DNA of 64,000 nucleotides, from positions 1 through 64,000 of the forward strand of contig JAEEJK010000095.1 in assembly GCA_016281815.1 (NCBI GenBank). The letters are read 5' to 3'. This stretch comes from Prevotella sp. (GTDB taxonomy: Bacteria; Bacteroidota; Bacteroidia; Bacteroidales; Bacteroidaceae). Shown piece by piece: positions 37,044 to 46,093 of this stretch (positions are counted from its first letter, which is position 1; each line of letters begins with the position of its first letter). The notes beneath the pieces were generated by a model, which had not been told where the DNA came from, ran no database searches, and saw nothing but the letters and a program-made list of their open reading frames with translations. The translations under genes and the position numbers were made by a program.

Positions 37044-38804
37044 ATGAAAAAAATAGCATATTTCTTAAGCGCAGCACTTTTCGCAGGTACGTTGGTCTCC
37101 TGTGATCTGGACTCGATGAGTATGACTTCGAAGGATACATCCAACTTCCCTGTCAATGCTGAGGATGCCGCTCAGGCTTTGGCCGGCATCTATCAGAACC
37201 TGAATGCTGTGAATGCCAATCCCCAGGAGACATGGCACTATTACGCCATGCTTGCCAGCGATGACCAATTCGGCGGTGGCGGAACCAATGACAAACTGAT
37301 GCAGGCCATGGACCTTATCCTCAACTACAATGTGGATATGACCCGTGATTTCTGGCAGCAGCGCTACCAGGGCATCAACCGTGCCAACACCTTGCTCGAG
37401 GCTCTCGATAAAGTGGATTTTGATGCCACAGAGAAAGCCCAGACCAAGGGAGAGGCCCTCTTCATGAGAGCGTTCTTCTACTATGAACTTGCCTCCATGT
37501 ATGGAAACGTACCTCTTCTCGTCACAGCCAAGCGCCCCGATGAGGTGGTACCTCCTACGGCAGCCCAACTGTGGGGACAGATTCTTCAGGACCTGCGCGA
37601 TGCCTGCGATATCATGCCCAAAGTGCGTAAAAGTGACGGTCATGTCGACAAATATTGCGCAGAGGCACTTCTCGGCCGTTGCTGGCTCTTCTACACCGGC
37701 TTCTATTGCAATGGTGAGAAGATCAGCGACCTGGTGAGCACCAACTACAACCCGCTTACCTCTGTGGAACTGCCCGACGGCACCACGCTGACCAAGGAGC
37801 AGGTCATCGGCTATATTGATGACTGCGTGGCCAATTCAGGCTATACATTGGTGCCCGACTTCCGCAACCTCTGGGCATACACCAACCGCTGCACTGTGGA
37901 AGACTACGACTACACTAAAGGTCAAGGTCTGAAGTGGGTGGAGGACGACAATGCCGTCAACCCCGAGTCCATGTTCGCCGTGAAGTTCAACAAAATGGCT
38001 TCCTGGCAGACCACCATCGGTTATGCCAACGGCTATTCGCTCCACTTCGGTGTTCGTGGCGGTCAGGCATACGGCAACACCTTCCCCTTCGGACAGGGAT
38101 GGGGTGCCGGTCCTGTGGCCACCAACCTCGTGACCGATTGGAAGAACGCAGAGCCTCGTGACCTCCGTTACGATGCCACCGTCCTCAACTTCAACGACCT
38201 TCCCGGTTACACCAAGGGCGGTTGGGACGACTTCGTGCAGGAGACCGACTACTATGGCAAGAAACTTTCACCCATCACCTCCAAAAAGGAAGACGGTGAC
38301 TACTATTGCACTTTTGAGAACCAGATGTATCCCGGCAACTGGGAAATCTCCGGAGAGGAGAACTTCCAGTTGGGCAACATCCACGACATGGTGCTCATCC
38401 GCTTCGCCGAGGTGTTGCTCATGCAGAGTGAGTTGAAGAATGATGTAGCCGGAATGAACAAACTGCGTGCACGTGCTGGTTTGGCTCCCGTTCCCAACTA
38501 CAGCCTTGAGGCACTGCAGAGGGAGCGCCGTTGGGAGTTGGCTTTTGAGGGTCTGCGCTTCAACGACATCCGTCGCTGGCACATTGCTGCCGCCGCTTTG
38601 GAGAAGCAAACCGACCAGGCCTGCTACTATTGCGGACGTCCCGCTACCAACTTTGCCCACAACGGCGGTTATGCCGCACGTTACAATGCTACTGCCGGAT
38701 TCCAGAAAATCCCAGAGACCGAGATTATCCTCTCTGAGGGAGCGTTTAAACAAAACGAAGGATGGACAGGCTCAGACAGTGAATACAACGACTGGAACAA
38801 CTAA
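37044..38804 (+). CDS. SusD/RagB outer-membrane glycan-binding lipoprotein
   Basis: A surface lipoprotein of 586 residues that forms the lid of the SusC channel and captures glycan. The lipobox cysteine is Cys20 (TLVSCD). The SusD fold is visible in the helical TPR region: AAQALAGIYQNLNAVN, FWQQRYQGINRANTLLEALD, and GEALFMRAFFYYELASMYGNVPL. The C-terminal family motif is LEALQRERRWELAFEGLRFNDIRRW. The substrate cannot be read from the sequence. It starts 42 bases after susC. Confidence 0.95.
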   Translation: MKKIAYFLSAALFAGTLVSCDLDSMSMTSKDTSNFPVNAEDAAQALAGIYQNLNAVNANPQETWHYYAMLASDDQFGGGGTNDKLMQAMDLILNYNVDMTRDFWQQRYQGINRANTLLEALDKVDFDATEKAQTKGEALFMRAFFYYELASMYGNVPLLVTAKRPDEVVPPTAAQLWGQILQDLRDACDIMPKVRKSDGHVDKYCAEALLGRCWLFYTGFYCNGEKISDLVSTNYNPLTSVELPDGTTLTKEQVIGYIDDCVANSGYTLVPDFRNLWAYTNRCTVEDYDYTKGQGLKWVEDDNAVNPESMFAVKFNKMASWQTTIGYANGYSLHFGVRGGQAYGNTFPFGQGWGAGPVATNLVTDWKNAEPRDLRYDATVLNFNDLPGYTKGGWDDFVQETDYYGKKLSPITSKKEDGDYYCTFENQMYPGNWEISGEENFQLGNIHDMVLIRFAEVLLMQSELKNDVAGMNKLRARAGLAPVPNYSLEALQRERRWELAFEGLRFNDIRRWHIAAAALEKQTDQACYYCGRPATNFAHNGGYAARYNATAGFQKIPETEIILSEGAFKQNEGWTGSDSEYNDWNN

Positions 38805-38832
38805 TGCATCAGCCAATCAACTATTAAACTGA

Positions 38833-40401
38833 ATGAAAATGAAAAAGATAATATTTGGACTATTTGCTGCCGCCGGATTGCTCACTGCTTGCGATCCCTC
38901 TGTGGACAGCATCAGCGCACCAGCATCTTCACTCACCAGCCAGGTAGTGGACAGTGAGTTCTCTTTCAAGCAATGTGCTCAGAATGAGGATGGCACTTAT
39001 GTCGATGCTGCAGACGGAAACTTTTTCTTCTTTAATGTAAGTGCTCCGTATAAGTCGGTTGTCGTCTACAACTACGATGCCGACGGCAATGAGAATATCC
39101 TTGCCAGTGGTTTCAGTGGCAATTTCAAGATACAGCCCAAGCGTGGTGGCGACCCCAACCAGTCGTTCTATGTGCGTGCCGTTGACAAAGACGGTACAGT
39201 GGTGGAAATCAAGAAAGACGTCGTGGTGTTTGTGCCCACCGAACTTTCTTCCGACATGAAGTTCCTCTGCAGCGCCTCCGGTACGAAAGTTTGGACATGG
39301 GATACCGGATTCCGCAGTGATGGTGCTGTTTGGGGCAACCTCGGTTATGCTCCCGGCGACGGTAATTCTTTCGTCAACGACGGCAATGGTATCTGGTGGG
39401 GCTGTCCTCCCGCCGACCTGACCGGTCAACTTGGTCACTCCGATACAGGTGTGGCCACTGGTGAGGAAGATCCCAATGCCTATATGGTTCTCGATGAGGA
39501 CGGCAACGTGAAATGCTTCGCTTCTGATGGCGTTCAGATCCGTTCGGGTAAGTTCCGCGTCACCGCTTGGGACGAGGGCAACCGCTCTTTCGCTTCAGCC
39601 GATGGTTCGCAGCCTGCATGGTCGCTGGGTACTTTGCATACCGATGCCGGCAGCATCCTTTTCCCGTTCCAAATCAACTCGCATAACGATGACCATGACA
39701 AGACTACATGTCCGACCGACTTCGAAATCATGCAACTCGACGGTTCACACCTGAAACTCATCTACCCGCAGGCTGGCACAGGCGGCTGGACTGAGGCTAC
39801 TTGGTGGGCATTCAAGAGCAACTCCGACGCAGAAGGCTCGTTGACCAACTATGGTGAGAAATCATGGACTTGGGACACTGAGTTCCGTGGTGATGGTGGC
39901 GCTTGGGGTAACCTGGGTTATGCTCCCGGCGACGGCAACTCCTTCGTCAACGACGGCAACGGCATCTGGTGGGGCTGTCCTCCAGCAGACCTTACCGGTC
40001 AACTCAACCACTCCGACACTGGTGCTGCTACTGGCGAGGAAGACGCAGGTGCCTACATGACGTTCAACTATCAAAAGGGCACTATCTCCTCCTTCGCAGC
40101 CAACGGCAGTCAGATCCGTTCGGGTAAATTCGAAATCTCGGCATGGGATCAGGGCAAGCGCTCGTATGCTTCTGTCGATGGATCACAGGCAGCGTGGTCG
40201 CTCGGTACTTTGCATACCGATGCTGGCAGTATCCTCTTCCCGTTCCAGATCAACTCGCATAACGATGACCACGACAAGACCACATGCCCGACCGACTTCG
40301 AAATCATGCAACTCGATGGTTCGCACCTAAAACTCATCTACCCGCAGTCAGGCACTGGAGGCTGGACAGAGGCTACATGGTGGGCATTCAAGAAAAAGTA
40401 A
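38833..40401 (+). CDS. Surface glycan-binding lipoprotein (SusE/SGBP position) with two near-identical tandem domains
   Basis: A 522-residue lipoprotein (lipobox LLTACD) in the third position of a Sus operon, where SusE/SusF or other surface glycan-binding proteins are found. After an N-terminal Ig-like domain (FNVSAPYKSVVVYNYDADG), two copies of a ~180-residue unit follow. They begin KVWTWDTGFRSDGAVWGNLG and KSWTWDTEFRGDGGAWGNLG, and end TEATWWAFK in both. Each is rich in Trp and Gly (NGIWWGCPPADLTGQL). The DNA of the two copies, about 39280-39816 and 39853-40392, is very similar, with one codon of length difference, so the duplication looks recent. The family name is inferred from position; the repeats match no family I can name. 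Confidence 0.8.
   Translation: MKMKKIIFGLFAAAGLLTACDPSVDSISAPASSLTSQVVDSEFSFKQCAQNEDGTYVDAADGNFFFFNVSAPYKSVVVYNYDADGNENILASGFSGNFKIQPKRGGDPNQSFYVRAVDKDGTVVEIKKDVVVFVPTELSSDMKFLCSASGTKVWTWDTGFRSDGAVWGNLGYAPGDGNSFVNDGNGIWWGCPPADLTGQLGHSDTGVATGEEDPNAYMVLDEDGNVKCFASDGVQIRSGKFRVTAWDEGNRSFASADGSQPAWSLGTLHTDAGSILFPFQINSHNDDHDKTTCPTDFEIMQLDGSHLKLIYPQAGTGGWTEATWWAFKSNSDAEGSLTNYGEKSWTWDTEFRGDGGAWGNLGYAPGDGNSFVNDGNGIWWGCPPADLTGQLNHSDTGAATGEEDAGAYMTFNYQKGTISSFAANGSQIRSGKFEISAWDQGKRSYASVDGSQAAWSLGTLHTDAGSILFPFQINSHNDDHDKTTCPTDFEIMQLDGSHLKLIYPQSGTGGWTEATWWAFKKK
39280..40392 (+). repeat. Intragenic tandem duplication in the surface lipoprotein gene
   Basis: Copy 1 spans about 39280-39816 and copy 2 about 39853-40392, with an offset of 573-576 bases. 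Long stretches are identical or nearly so, including the codons for SLGTLHTDAGSILFPFQINS, HNDDHDKTTCPTDFEIMQLD and IWWGCPPADLTGQL. One extra codon lies in copy 2, near the middle. Confidence 0.85.
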
Positions 40402-40415
40402 ACGTCAGTTTCCAA

Positions 40416-40449
40416 TAAAAAACCGCCTCGTCCACGGGGCGGTTTTTTT
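40416..40449 (+). terminator. Terminator of the SusCD operon
   Basis: The stem aaaaaaccgcc / ggcggtttttt has a GC-rich core, a loop of about ten bases and a T-run, 15 bases after the stop codon. Confidence 0.88.
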
Positions 40450-40469
40450 GACTATTATCATTCAGGTTT

Positions 40470-40501
40470 TTTGTCCGAATCACTGATTATTGTTAACTTT
40501 G
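40470..40501 (+). promoter_or_regulatory. Promoter of the DUF6057/beta-propeller operon
   Basis: TTTG at 40470-40473 and TAACTTTG at 40494-40501 are separated by exactly 20 bases. The ATG at 40509 starts only seven bases after the -7 element, so the transcript should be leaderless or nearly so. Confidence 0.7.
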
Positions 40502-40508
40502 CACAATC

Positions 40509-42161
40509 ATGGGAACAATCTCCACAGCATATGTGAAAACAGCAGCGAGCGCACTCTTCGGTGTGCTGGTGTTCCTGTTTTGGTGGTTGGTATATCCCCA
40601 TGCACTGTCATATCAGGAACAATACCAACTGTTCCTGCTTACCAACGATTATTTTGTACAACGGGTGATGGTGACAGGCGGACTTGCTGACTATCTGAGT
40701 GAGTTCCTTGTGCAGTTCTATTACCTGAAATGGGCCGGGGCCTTAGTTTTGGCTGCTATATTTGTGTTGCTTCAATGGCTTACCTGGCAGTTGATGTGTC
40801 AGCAGAACCACCATCTGTCATCCTGTTGCTATCCGCTGAGTTTCATTCCGTCGGTTTTGTTGCTCTGGCTGATGGGCGACGAGAGTGTGCTGTTGTCCTA
40901 TCCCGTGGCACTGCTTATGGTGATGGCGGCGACCTGGGCAAGTCAGTATTGGGACTGGTGCCGCCTTTCGTGGCCTGATCTTGTGGTAGTTCCGTTGCTC
41001 TATGTCGTGGCAGGACCGTTGGTGTGGATGTATGTGTTGCTGCGGGTGTTGAGAGCACCTCGGCGCTGCTGGTGGATACCGGTATTGATGGCCGTGTTGC
41101 ATTGGTCTTCGACATATATCCTCCTGCAATGGCCGCTGAAGTCCATCGCCCTCGGGCTCAACTATTACCGCATCCCATTGCATTACCATGTGCTGCAGGC
41201 CATTCTCCCGCTAACGGTGGTTGCCGTTACAGCACTTGTACCCTGTCTTCCTGGTGGCTCGCTACGCACGATGAAGTCGGCATCGGCCAGCATCTGGGGT
41301 GGGGGGGCATCGGCAGCCGTTTTCATATTGACATTCTTTGCCATCCATAGTGGCTATGACAAGGAGAAATACGAACTCTTGAGACAGGATGCCCTGGTGA
41401 GGGAGGAGCGTTGGGATGAGGTGATCAGCCGTGCAGACCATTATCAGGTGCACAACGCCTTCTCCTGCAACTGTGTCAATCTTGCCCTTGCCAAGCAGCG
41501 GAGGTTGGCCGACGGCATGTTCGATTATTATCAAAGCGGAGAGGATGCCCTCCTGATGCCAATGATGCGCGACCTCACCTCCAACATCCCCACGGCAGAG
41601 GCTTTTTGGCATTTGGGCATGATCAACTCCGCCTATCGCTATATGCACGACCTGCAGGAGTCGATTCTCAATGCACGTAAGAGCGGACGATTCACCAAAC
41701 GCATGGTGGAGTGTCTGATGGTGAATGGACAGCATGCTTTGGCCGCCAAGCATTTAGCGCTGCTCCAACACACCCTGTTCTACCGTGGTTGGGCGAATGA
41801 AATGTGCCAACTGCTGTATCACGATTCTAAAGTCGACAAGCACCCGCTCTATGGCAAAAAGCGGAAATTGAGATACAAGGAAGACTTCCTCTATAGTTAC
41901 GATGAAATCGACAAGATGCTCGGACTGCTTTTTGTCAACAATACTGAGAACACCATGGCGCTCGATTATTTCATGGGCGAACTGCTGCTCAAGGGGAAGG
42001 TCCAGGAGTTGATGCAGTATATGTCGTGGGTGCAGCAGTATGGCGGCTATCAGTATATGCCCCGTGGCTATCAGGATGCCATGAGGTGCATCCAGACGCA
42101 AGGAGCCGACAAGGCATCGCCCTACGGCCAGTATGTGAGAAAAATGATGGGAGGAAACTGA
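40509..42161 (+). CDS. DUF6057-like polytopic membrane protein, module A
   Basis: A 550-residue inner-membrane protein of unknown function. About nine hydrophobic helices fill residues 10-290 (for example LFGVLVFLFWWLVYPHAL, LVLAAIFVLLQWLTWQLM, LLYVVAGPLVWMYVLLRVL). A periplasmic-type motif SYQEQYQLFLLTNDYF lies near the N-terminus. The C-terminal half is soluble and helical (CNCVNLALAKQRRLADGMFD, KSGRFTKRMVECLMVNGQHA, LGLLFVNNTENTMALDYFMG), like TPR repeats. It shares these motifs with the proteins at 44275 and 49051. The gene is followed after one base by a beta-propeller lipoprotein gene, the same pair design as at 44275-47581 and 47588-50628. The family name is from memory. Confidence 0.82.
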   Translation: MGTISTAYVKTAASALFGVLVFLFWWLVYPHALSYQEQYQLFLLTNDYFVQRVMVTGGLADYLSEFLVQFYYLKWAGALVLAAIFVLLQWLTWQLMCQQNHHLSSCCYPLSFIPSVLLLWLMGDESVLLSYPVALLMVMAATWASQYWDWCRLSWPDLVVVPLLYVVAGPLVWMYVLLRVLRAPRRCWWIPVLMAVLHWSSTYILLQWPLKSIALGLNYYRIPLHYHVLQAILPLTVVAVTALVPCLPGGSLRTMKSASASIWGGGASAAVFILTFFAIHSGYDKEKYELLRQDALVREERWDEVISRADHYQVHNAFSCNCVNLALAKQRRLADGMFDYYQSGEDALLMPMMRDLTSNIPTAEAFWHLGMINSAYRYMHDLQESILNARKSGRFTKRMVECLMVNGQHALAAKHLALLQHTLFYRGWANEMCQLLYHDSKVDKHPLYGKKRKLRYKEDFLYSYDEIDKMLGLLFVNNTENTMALDYFMGELLLKGKVQELMQYMSWVQQYGGYQYMPRGYQDAMRCIQTQGADKASPYGQYVRKMMGGN

Positions 42162-42162
42162 T

Positions 42163-43629
42163 ATGAGAAGATACGAACTATCCATCTTTGCCTTGCTGCT
42201 GTGCCTGTTGGCTGCGTGTTCCGATGCTCCGGAGAATCCACAGTCCACCGACCAGATGCCCGTTATCTATCCCGACTATGTGGGAGTGACGATACCGGTA
42301 GGCATCGCACCGCTCAATTTCAACATGGCCGACACCCGCTTCGATCGTATGGATGTGGTGGTGAAGGGAAGCCGTGGCGGCGAGATGCATGTCAATGGCG
42401 AATGGGCAGACTTCGATATCGACGAGTGGCACGCCTTTACCCAGCAGAATGTGGGAGGCCAACTCACCTTCACTGTCTGTGCGAGGGCAGATGGCACCTG
42501 GACGCAATACAGAGATTTCACGGTGAATGTAAGTTCTTATCCATTGGAAGATTACGGACTTACCTACCGCCGCATCCCGCCAGGTTATGAAATAGGTGGT
42601 AACATAGGCATTTACCAGCGAGATATCCATACCTTCGACGAGAGTGCCATCGTTCAGGAAACCGCTCTGCCAGGACGTTGTTTCAACTGCCATACTCCCA
42701 ATCGCACCAACCCACGTTGGCTGACGATGCAAATCCGGGGTGAGGGTGGTGGCACCATGGTGCAGATAGACGGAAAACAGTCGTGGCTCAATACCAAAAC
42801 CGACTCCACCAAGGCGGCAGGGAGTTACGCCTACTGGCATCCTTCGGGCAACTATTGTGCCTATGCGGTGAACACCGTACACCAGAGTTTCTTCACGGGT
42901 GCAAAGAGCAACCTCGAGGTCTATCACCGCTTCAGTGATGTGGTGGTGCTCGATGTGCGGAGCAACGAATTGCTCCTCACACCGCTGCTGCAGACCGATG
43001 ATCTGGAGATCTTCCCAGCCTTCTCGAATGATGGAAAGACCCTCTATTACAGTTCGTCGAAACCCTGCAATGTTCCAGCAGAATACCTGAAGGTGAAATG
43101 CTCGCTAGTCGCCTTGTCTTTTGACGCCTCCACCGGCACTTTCGGCACCGAGGCCGACACCCTTCTCAATGGCCCGCTGACCGACAAGAGTTATACGTTG
43201 GCCAGGCCCTCCTACGATGGCCGTTGGCTGATGTATTGTGTGTCGAGCCGCAGCAATTTCCCCGTGGCACAGCGCGATGCCGACCTTTGGCTGATGGATC
43301 TCAAAACCGGTGAGACGAGGTGCCTCACCGAAGCCAACAGCGAATACAGCGAGAGTTACCACAACTGGTCATCCGACAGCCGGTGGTTTGTCTTCTCCTC
43401 AAAACGGGAAGACGGCGCTTTCACCAAACTCTACCTGGCCTGTGTCGATGATCATGGGAAAGTGTCCAAGCCGTTCCTGTTGCCGCAACGAGCCCCCCGC
43501 CGATATTACGCAAGTATGTTCGATGCCTACAACGTACCAGATTTCACCAAGACCAAGGTCGAGGTAGATATACGTGAGATGCAGCGTCAGGTGACCTCGG
43601 AAGAGAGAAAACAAGTGAAAATCAGATAA
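42163..43629 (+). CDS. Beta-propeller (PD40/TolB-like) lipoprotein with CxNCH motif, module A
   Basis: A 488-residue lipoprotein (lipobox LLAACS, Cys19). The N-terminal domain (residues about 30-170) carries VIYPDYVGVTIPVGIAPLNF and GLTYRRIPPGYEI. It is followed by CFNCH at 173-177, a perfect CxxCH signature of c-type haem attachment. The C-terminal ~300 residues are a six-bladed propeller of PD40 repeats (YWHPSGNYCAYAVN, PAFSNDGKTLYYSS, PSYDGRWLMYCVSS, NWSSDSRWFVFSSKREDG). The motif is conserved in the paralogues at 46094 and 49054, so it is functional, whether for haem c or another cofactor. The gene begins one base after the DUF6057 stop codon. Confidence 0.85.
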   Translation: MRRYELSIFALLLCLLAACSDAPENPQSTDQMPVIYPDYVGVTIPVGIAPLNFNMADTRFDRMDVVVKGSRGGEMHVNGEWADFDIDEWHAFTQQNVGGQLTFTVCARADGTWTQYRDFTVNVSSYPLEDYGLTYRRIPPGYEIGGNIGIYQRDIHTFDESAIVQETALPGRCFNCHTPNRTNPRWLTMQIRGEGGGTMVQIDGKQSWLNTKTDSTKAAGSYAYWHPSGNYCAYAVNTVHQSFFTGAKSNLEVYHRFSDVVVLDVRSNELLLTPLLQTDDLEIFPAFSNDGKTLYYSSSKPCNVPAEYLKVKCSLVALSFDASTGTFGTEADTLLNGPLTDKSYTLARPSYDGRWLMYCVSSRSNFPVAQRDADLWLMDLKTGETRCLTEANSEYSESYHNWSSDSRWFVFSSKREDGAFTKLYLACVDDHGKVSKPFLLPQRAPRRYYASMFDAYNVPDFTKTKVEVDIREMQRQVTSEERKQVKIR

Positions 43630-43638
43630 GAAAAGACG

Positions 43639-44271
43639 ATGAAACGTATTTTTTATGGGGTGTTGACCCTGCTGGCCATTGCTGTCTTCATGGCATGCGG
43701 TCAGGGTGAGAAAAATGGCTCCTGCCGTATCCATGGAACGGTGGACGACAGCCGTCTCAACGGCAAGCAAATTTTCCTCGTACCACTGGAGGACAATTCC
43801 GCCGAGGCGGTCGACTCAGTCTACATCAAGGATGGAAAGTTTGAGTTCGTCACAGACACCTGCCACATGGCACAGATTATCATGGACTATCATTTCCGTG
43901 ATGGCGTGCAGCGCCTGCTGGTCGTCACCGAACCTGGCGACATCACGGTGCGTATCGGAAAGGTGAGCAGCGCGTCGGGCACAAGAGGCAACGACTCCCT
44001 CGAAGTGTGGAAACAAGCCACGGAGCGGCATACCCGTGAGATGGCGACCTTCCGTCAGGCAGCAGCCGAAATGGCCAAGGCCGATGCAGCCAAGGCCAAG
44101 CAGTTGGAGGCCCAGGCCGACAGTGTGCACAAGGCTTACAAACAATACACCCGACAGTTGGCCACACAGGTGGGGGAGGGGGCGCTGAGCACATTCCTCG
44201 GCAGTCTTTATCCCACCAGTTATCCCAAGCGGATGCCTGACGGAACGGTTGTGACAGTGACGGAAGAATAG
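43639..44271 (+). CDS. DUF4369-like lipoprotein with coiled coil
   Basis: A 210-residue lipoprotein (lipobox ending FMACG, Cys20). The N-terminal ~100 residues resemble the DUF4369 domain often found in front of thioredoxin-like proteins (CRIHGTVDDSRLNGKQIFLV, VDSVYIKDGKFEFVTDT, LLVVTEPGDITVRIG). Instead of a thioredoxin domain it ends in a charged helix likely to form a coiled coil (AAEMAKADAAKAKQLEAQAD) and a short tail. No CxxC redox motif is present, so it looks like a truncated or specialised relative. It lies between the two plus-strand modules, nine bases after one and three before the next, so the same operon is likely. Confidence 0.72.
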   Translation: MKRIFYGVLTLLAIAVFMACGQGEKNGSCRIHGTVDDSRLNGKQIFLVPLEDNSAEAVDSVYIKDGKFEFVTDTCHMAQIIMDYHFRDGVQRLLVVTEPGDITVRIGKVSSASGTRGNDSLEVWKQATERHTREMATFRQAAAEMAKADAAKAKQLEAQADSVHKAYKQYTRQLATQVGEGALSTFLGSLYPTSYPKRMPDGTVVTVTEE

Positions 44272-44274
44272 TAT

Positions 44275-46092
44275 ATGGGAAAACATCTCTTCAAACATTG
44301 GAAATGGTTGCTCTCGGCGCTCTTTGGCATCGTGGTGGCATGCTATTGGGGAGGCTTGAGGATGTCGGTGCTCTCGTTTCAGGAACAGTATCAGTTGTTC
44401 CTTACCGATACGTCCTATTTCTGTGAGCGGATGTCAGTGCCCGGAGGACTGGCCGACTATCTTGGTGAGTTCCTCACGCAGTTTCATTTCGTCCCCGTGC
44501 TCGGAGCCTGCATCCTTGCCCTGCTCAGTGTAGCCCTGCAAGTCATGGTTTGGCTGTTGGCCCGTCGCAATGGTGCCAACGATGCCTATTACCCACTCAG
44601 TTTCATCCCCTCGCTGATGCTGTGGGCTTACATGGGCGATGAGAATGTGCTGCTGAGTTTTCATGTCGCATTGCTGCTGGCATTGGCTTTGATGTTGCTT
44701 TATCATGCAGTTAGTCGTAACGAGGGATTTCCCCAGCACAAATGGCAAAAAATGGCCTTCGTCCTGGTCTCCGTGCCTCTGACCTATTGGCTGATCGGAC
44801 CCTGTGTGCTGATGGTGGTGGCCTATGTCGCCGTCTATGAATTGACCAAGCACCGCTCGCTGGGCAGTTTGGCGCTTGGCATCGTTGGCGTGATTGAGGC
44901 TGTGGCAGTAATATTGCTTTCCGCCAAGTATTTGCAATACCCTCTGTTCAATCTCTTCGTCGGTATCAACTATTATCGGTATCCCATCTATCAACCTGGC
45001 ATGCAGATTGCCATCGAGGTCGCCTGTGTCCTGCTGCCGCTGTTGTTGCCGTTGCTGCCCACCGTGCGCAAGACCGCCAAGGTCGTAGGGGTGAGTATCG
45101 CAGTGTTGGCGGTAGGTGGTTGGTGGGTGATCGGCCGTTCCTTTGACCCATTGAAATACAGCCTGATAGAATACGACTTCTTGGTGCGTACCCGTCAATG
45201 GGGAAAAATTGTGGAAAAGGCAGAGCGCCAACAGCCTACACGACCTTTTGATGTGTCCTGCGTCAATCTTGCCCTCGCCATGCAGGGGCAGTTGAGCGAC
45301 CGTCTGTTCGATTTCTTCCAGAACGGAGCCGAAGGCTTGTTCCCCTCGTTTCAGCGAGATATGACCACCCCGCTGCCCCCCAGTGAGACGTTCTATTGGC
45401 TCGGGATGGTGAATGATGCCGAGCGTTATGCCTTTGAGGCGCAGGAAGCCATCCCCAATCACCGCAAGAGCGGCCGGCTCACCCGGCGCATCACGGAGTG
45501 CAACATCATCAACGGCCAGTATGAGGTAGCCATGAAATATCTCAGGATGTTGGAGAGGACGGTGTTCTACAGCAAATGGGCCAAAGAGCAGAAAGCGATG
45601 ATCAGGGAAGGAAAGGTGAGTGAAGATCCCGTCTATAGCAGGCTGAGGTCTTATCGGCAGAAGAAGAAAGACTTCCTTTTCAGCGACACCGAGATGGACC
45701 AGATGCTCGGTCTGCTCTTCGTGCAGAACTACGACAACCGCATGGCTTTTGAGTACCTGATGTGCTACGAGTTGCTGCAGCGCGACCTCGAGCGTTTCAA
45801 TGCCTATTACCCCTTGGGCAAATACGCCAAATTCAACCGCATCCCCACTGCCTACCAACAGGCCTTGGTGATGCAGTGGACTCAGCAGCATGGCAGTTTC
45901 GAAGGTATGCCATGGAGCATAGAACCCGCCACCTGCAACCTGCTCACGCAGTTTGTCAATCTCTATATGAAGAATCAGAACGACCCCTCGCTGTCAGCAC
46001 CGCCATTCGGCAACACTTTCTGGTCGTATATGCTGGTAAGTCAGGAAGGCAAGGAGAGGCAAGGGAAGCAACCAATGAAGGAGATTTATTGA
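44275..46092 (+). CDS. DUF6057-like polytopic membrane protein, module B
   Basis: A 605-residue paralogue of the protein at 40509. The matched motifs are SFQEQYQLFLTDTSYF with GGLADYLGEFLTQFHF, the block of about nine membrane helices to residue ~290, FVGINYYRYPIYQPGMQIA, and the soluble half with VNLALAMQGQLSDRLFDFFQ, KSGRLTRRITECNIINGQYE and MLGLLFVQNYDNRMAFEYLM. The last 50 residues extend beyond the module A copy and end FGNTFWSYMLVSQEGK. The function is unknown. The next gene starts one base after its stop codon. Confidence 0.82.
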   Translation: MGKHLFKHWKWLLSALFGIVVACYWGGLRMSVLSFQEQYQLFLTDTSYFCERMSVPGGLADYLGEFLTQFHFVPVLGACILALLSVALQVMVWLLARRNGANDAYYPLSFIPSLMLWAYMGDENVLLSFHVALLLALALMLLYHAVSRNEGFPQHKWQKMAFVLVSVPLTYWLIGPCVLMVVAYVAVYELTKHRSLGSLALGIVGVIEAVAVILLSAKYLQYPLFNLFVGINYYRYPIYQPGMQIAIEVACVLLPLLLPLLPTVRKTAKVVGVSIAVLAVGGWWVIGRSFDPLKYSLIEYDFLVRTRQWGKIVEKAERQQPTRPFDVSCVNLALAMQGQLSDRLFDFFQNGAEGLFPSFQRDMTTPLPPSETFYWLGMVNDAERYAFEAQEAIPNHRKSGRLTRRITECNIINGQYEVAMKYLRMLERTVFYSKWAKEQKAMIREGKVSEDPVYSRLRSYRQKKKDFLFSDTEMDQMLGLLFVQNYDNRMAFEYLMCYELLQRDLERFNAYYPLGKYAKFNRIPTAYQQALVMQWTQQHGSFEGMPWSIEPATCNLLTQFVNLYMKNQNDPSLSAPPFGNTFWSYMLVSQEGKERQGKQPMKEIY

Positions 46093-46093
46093 C

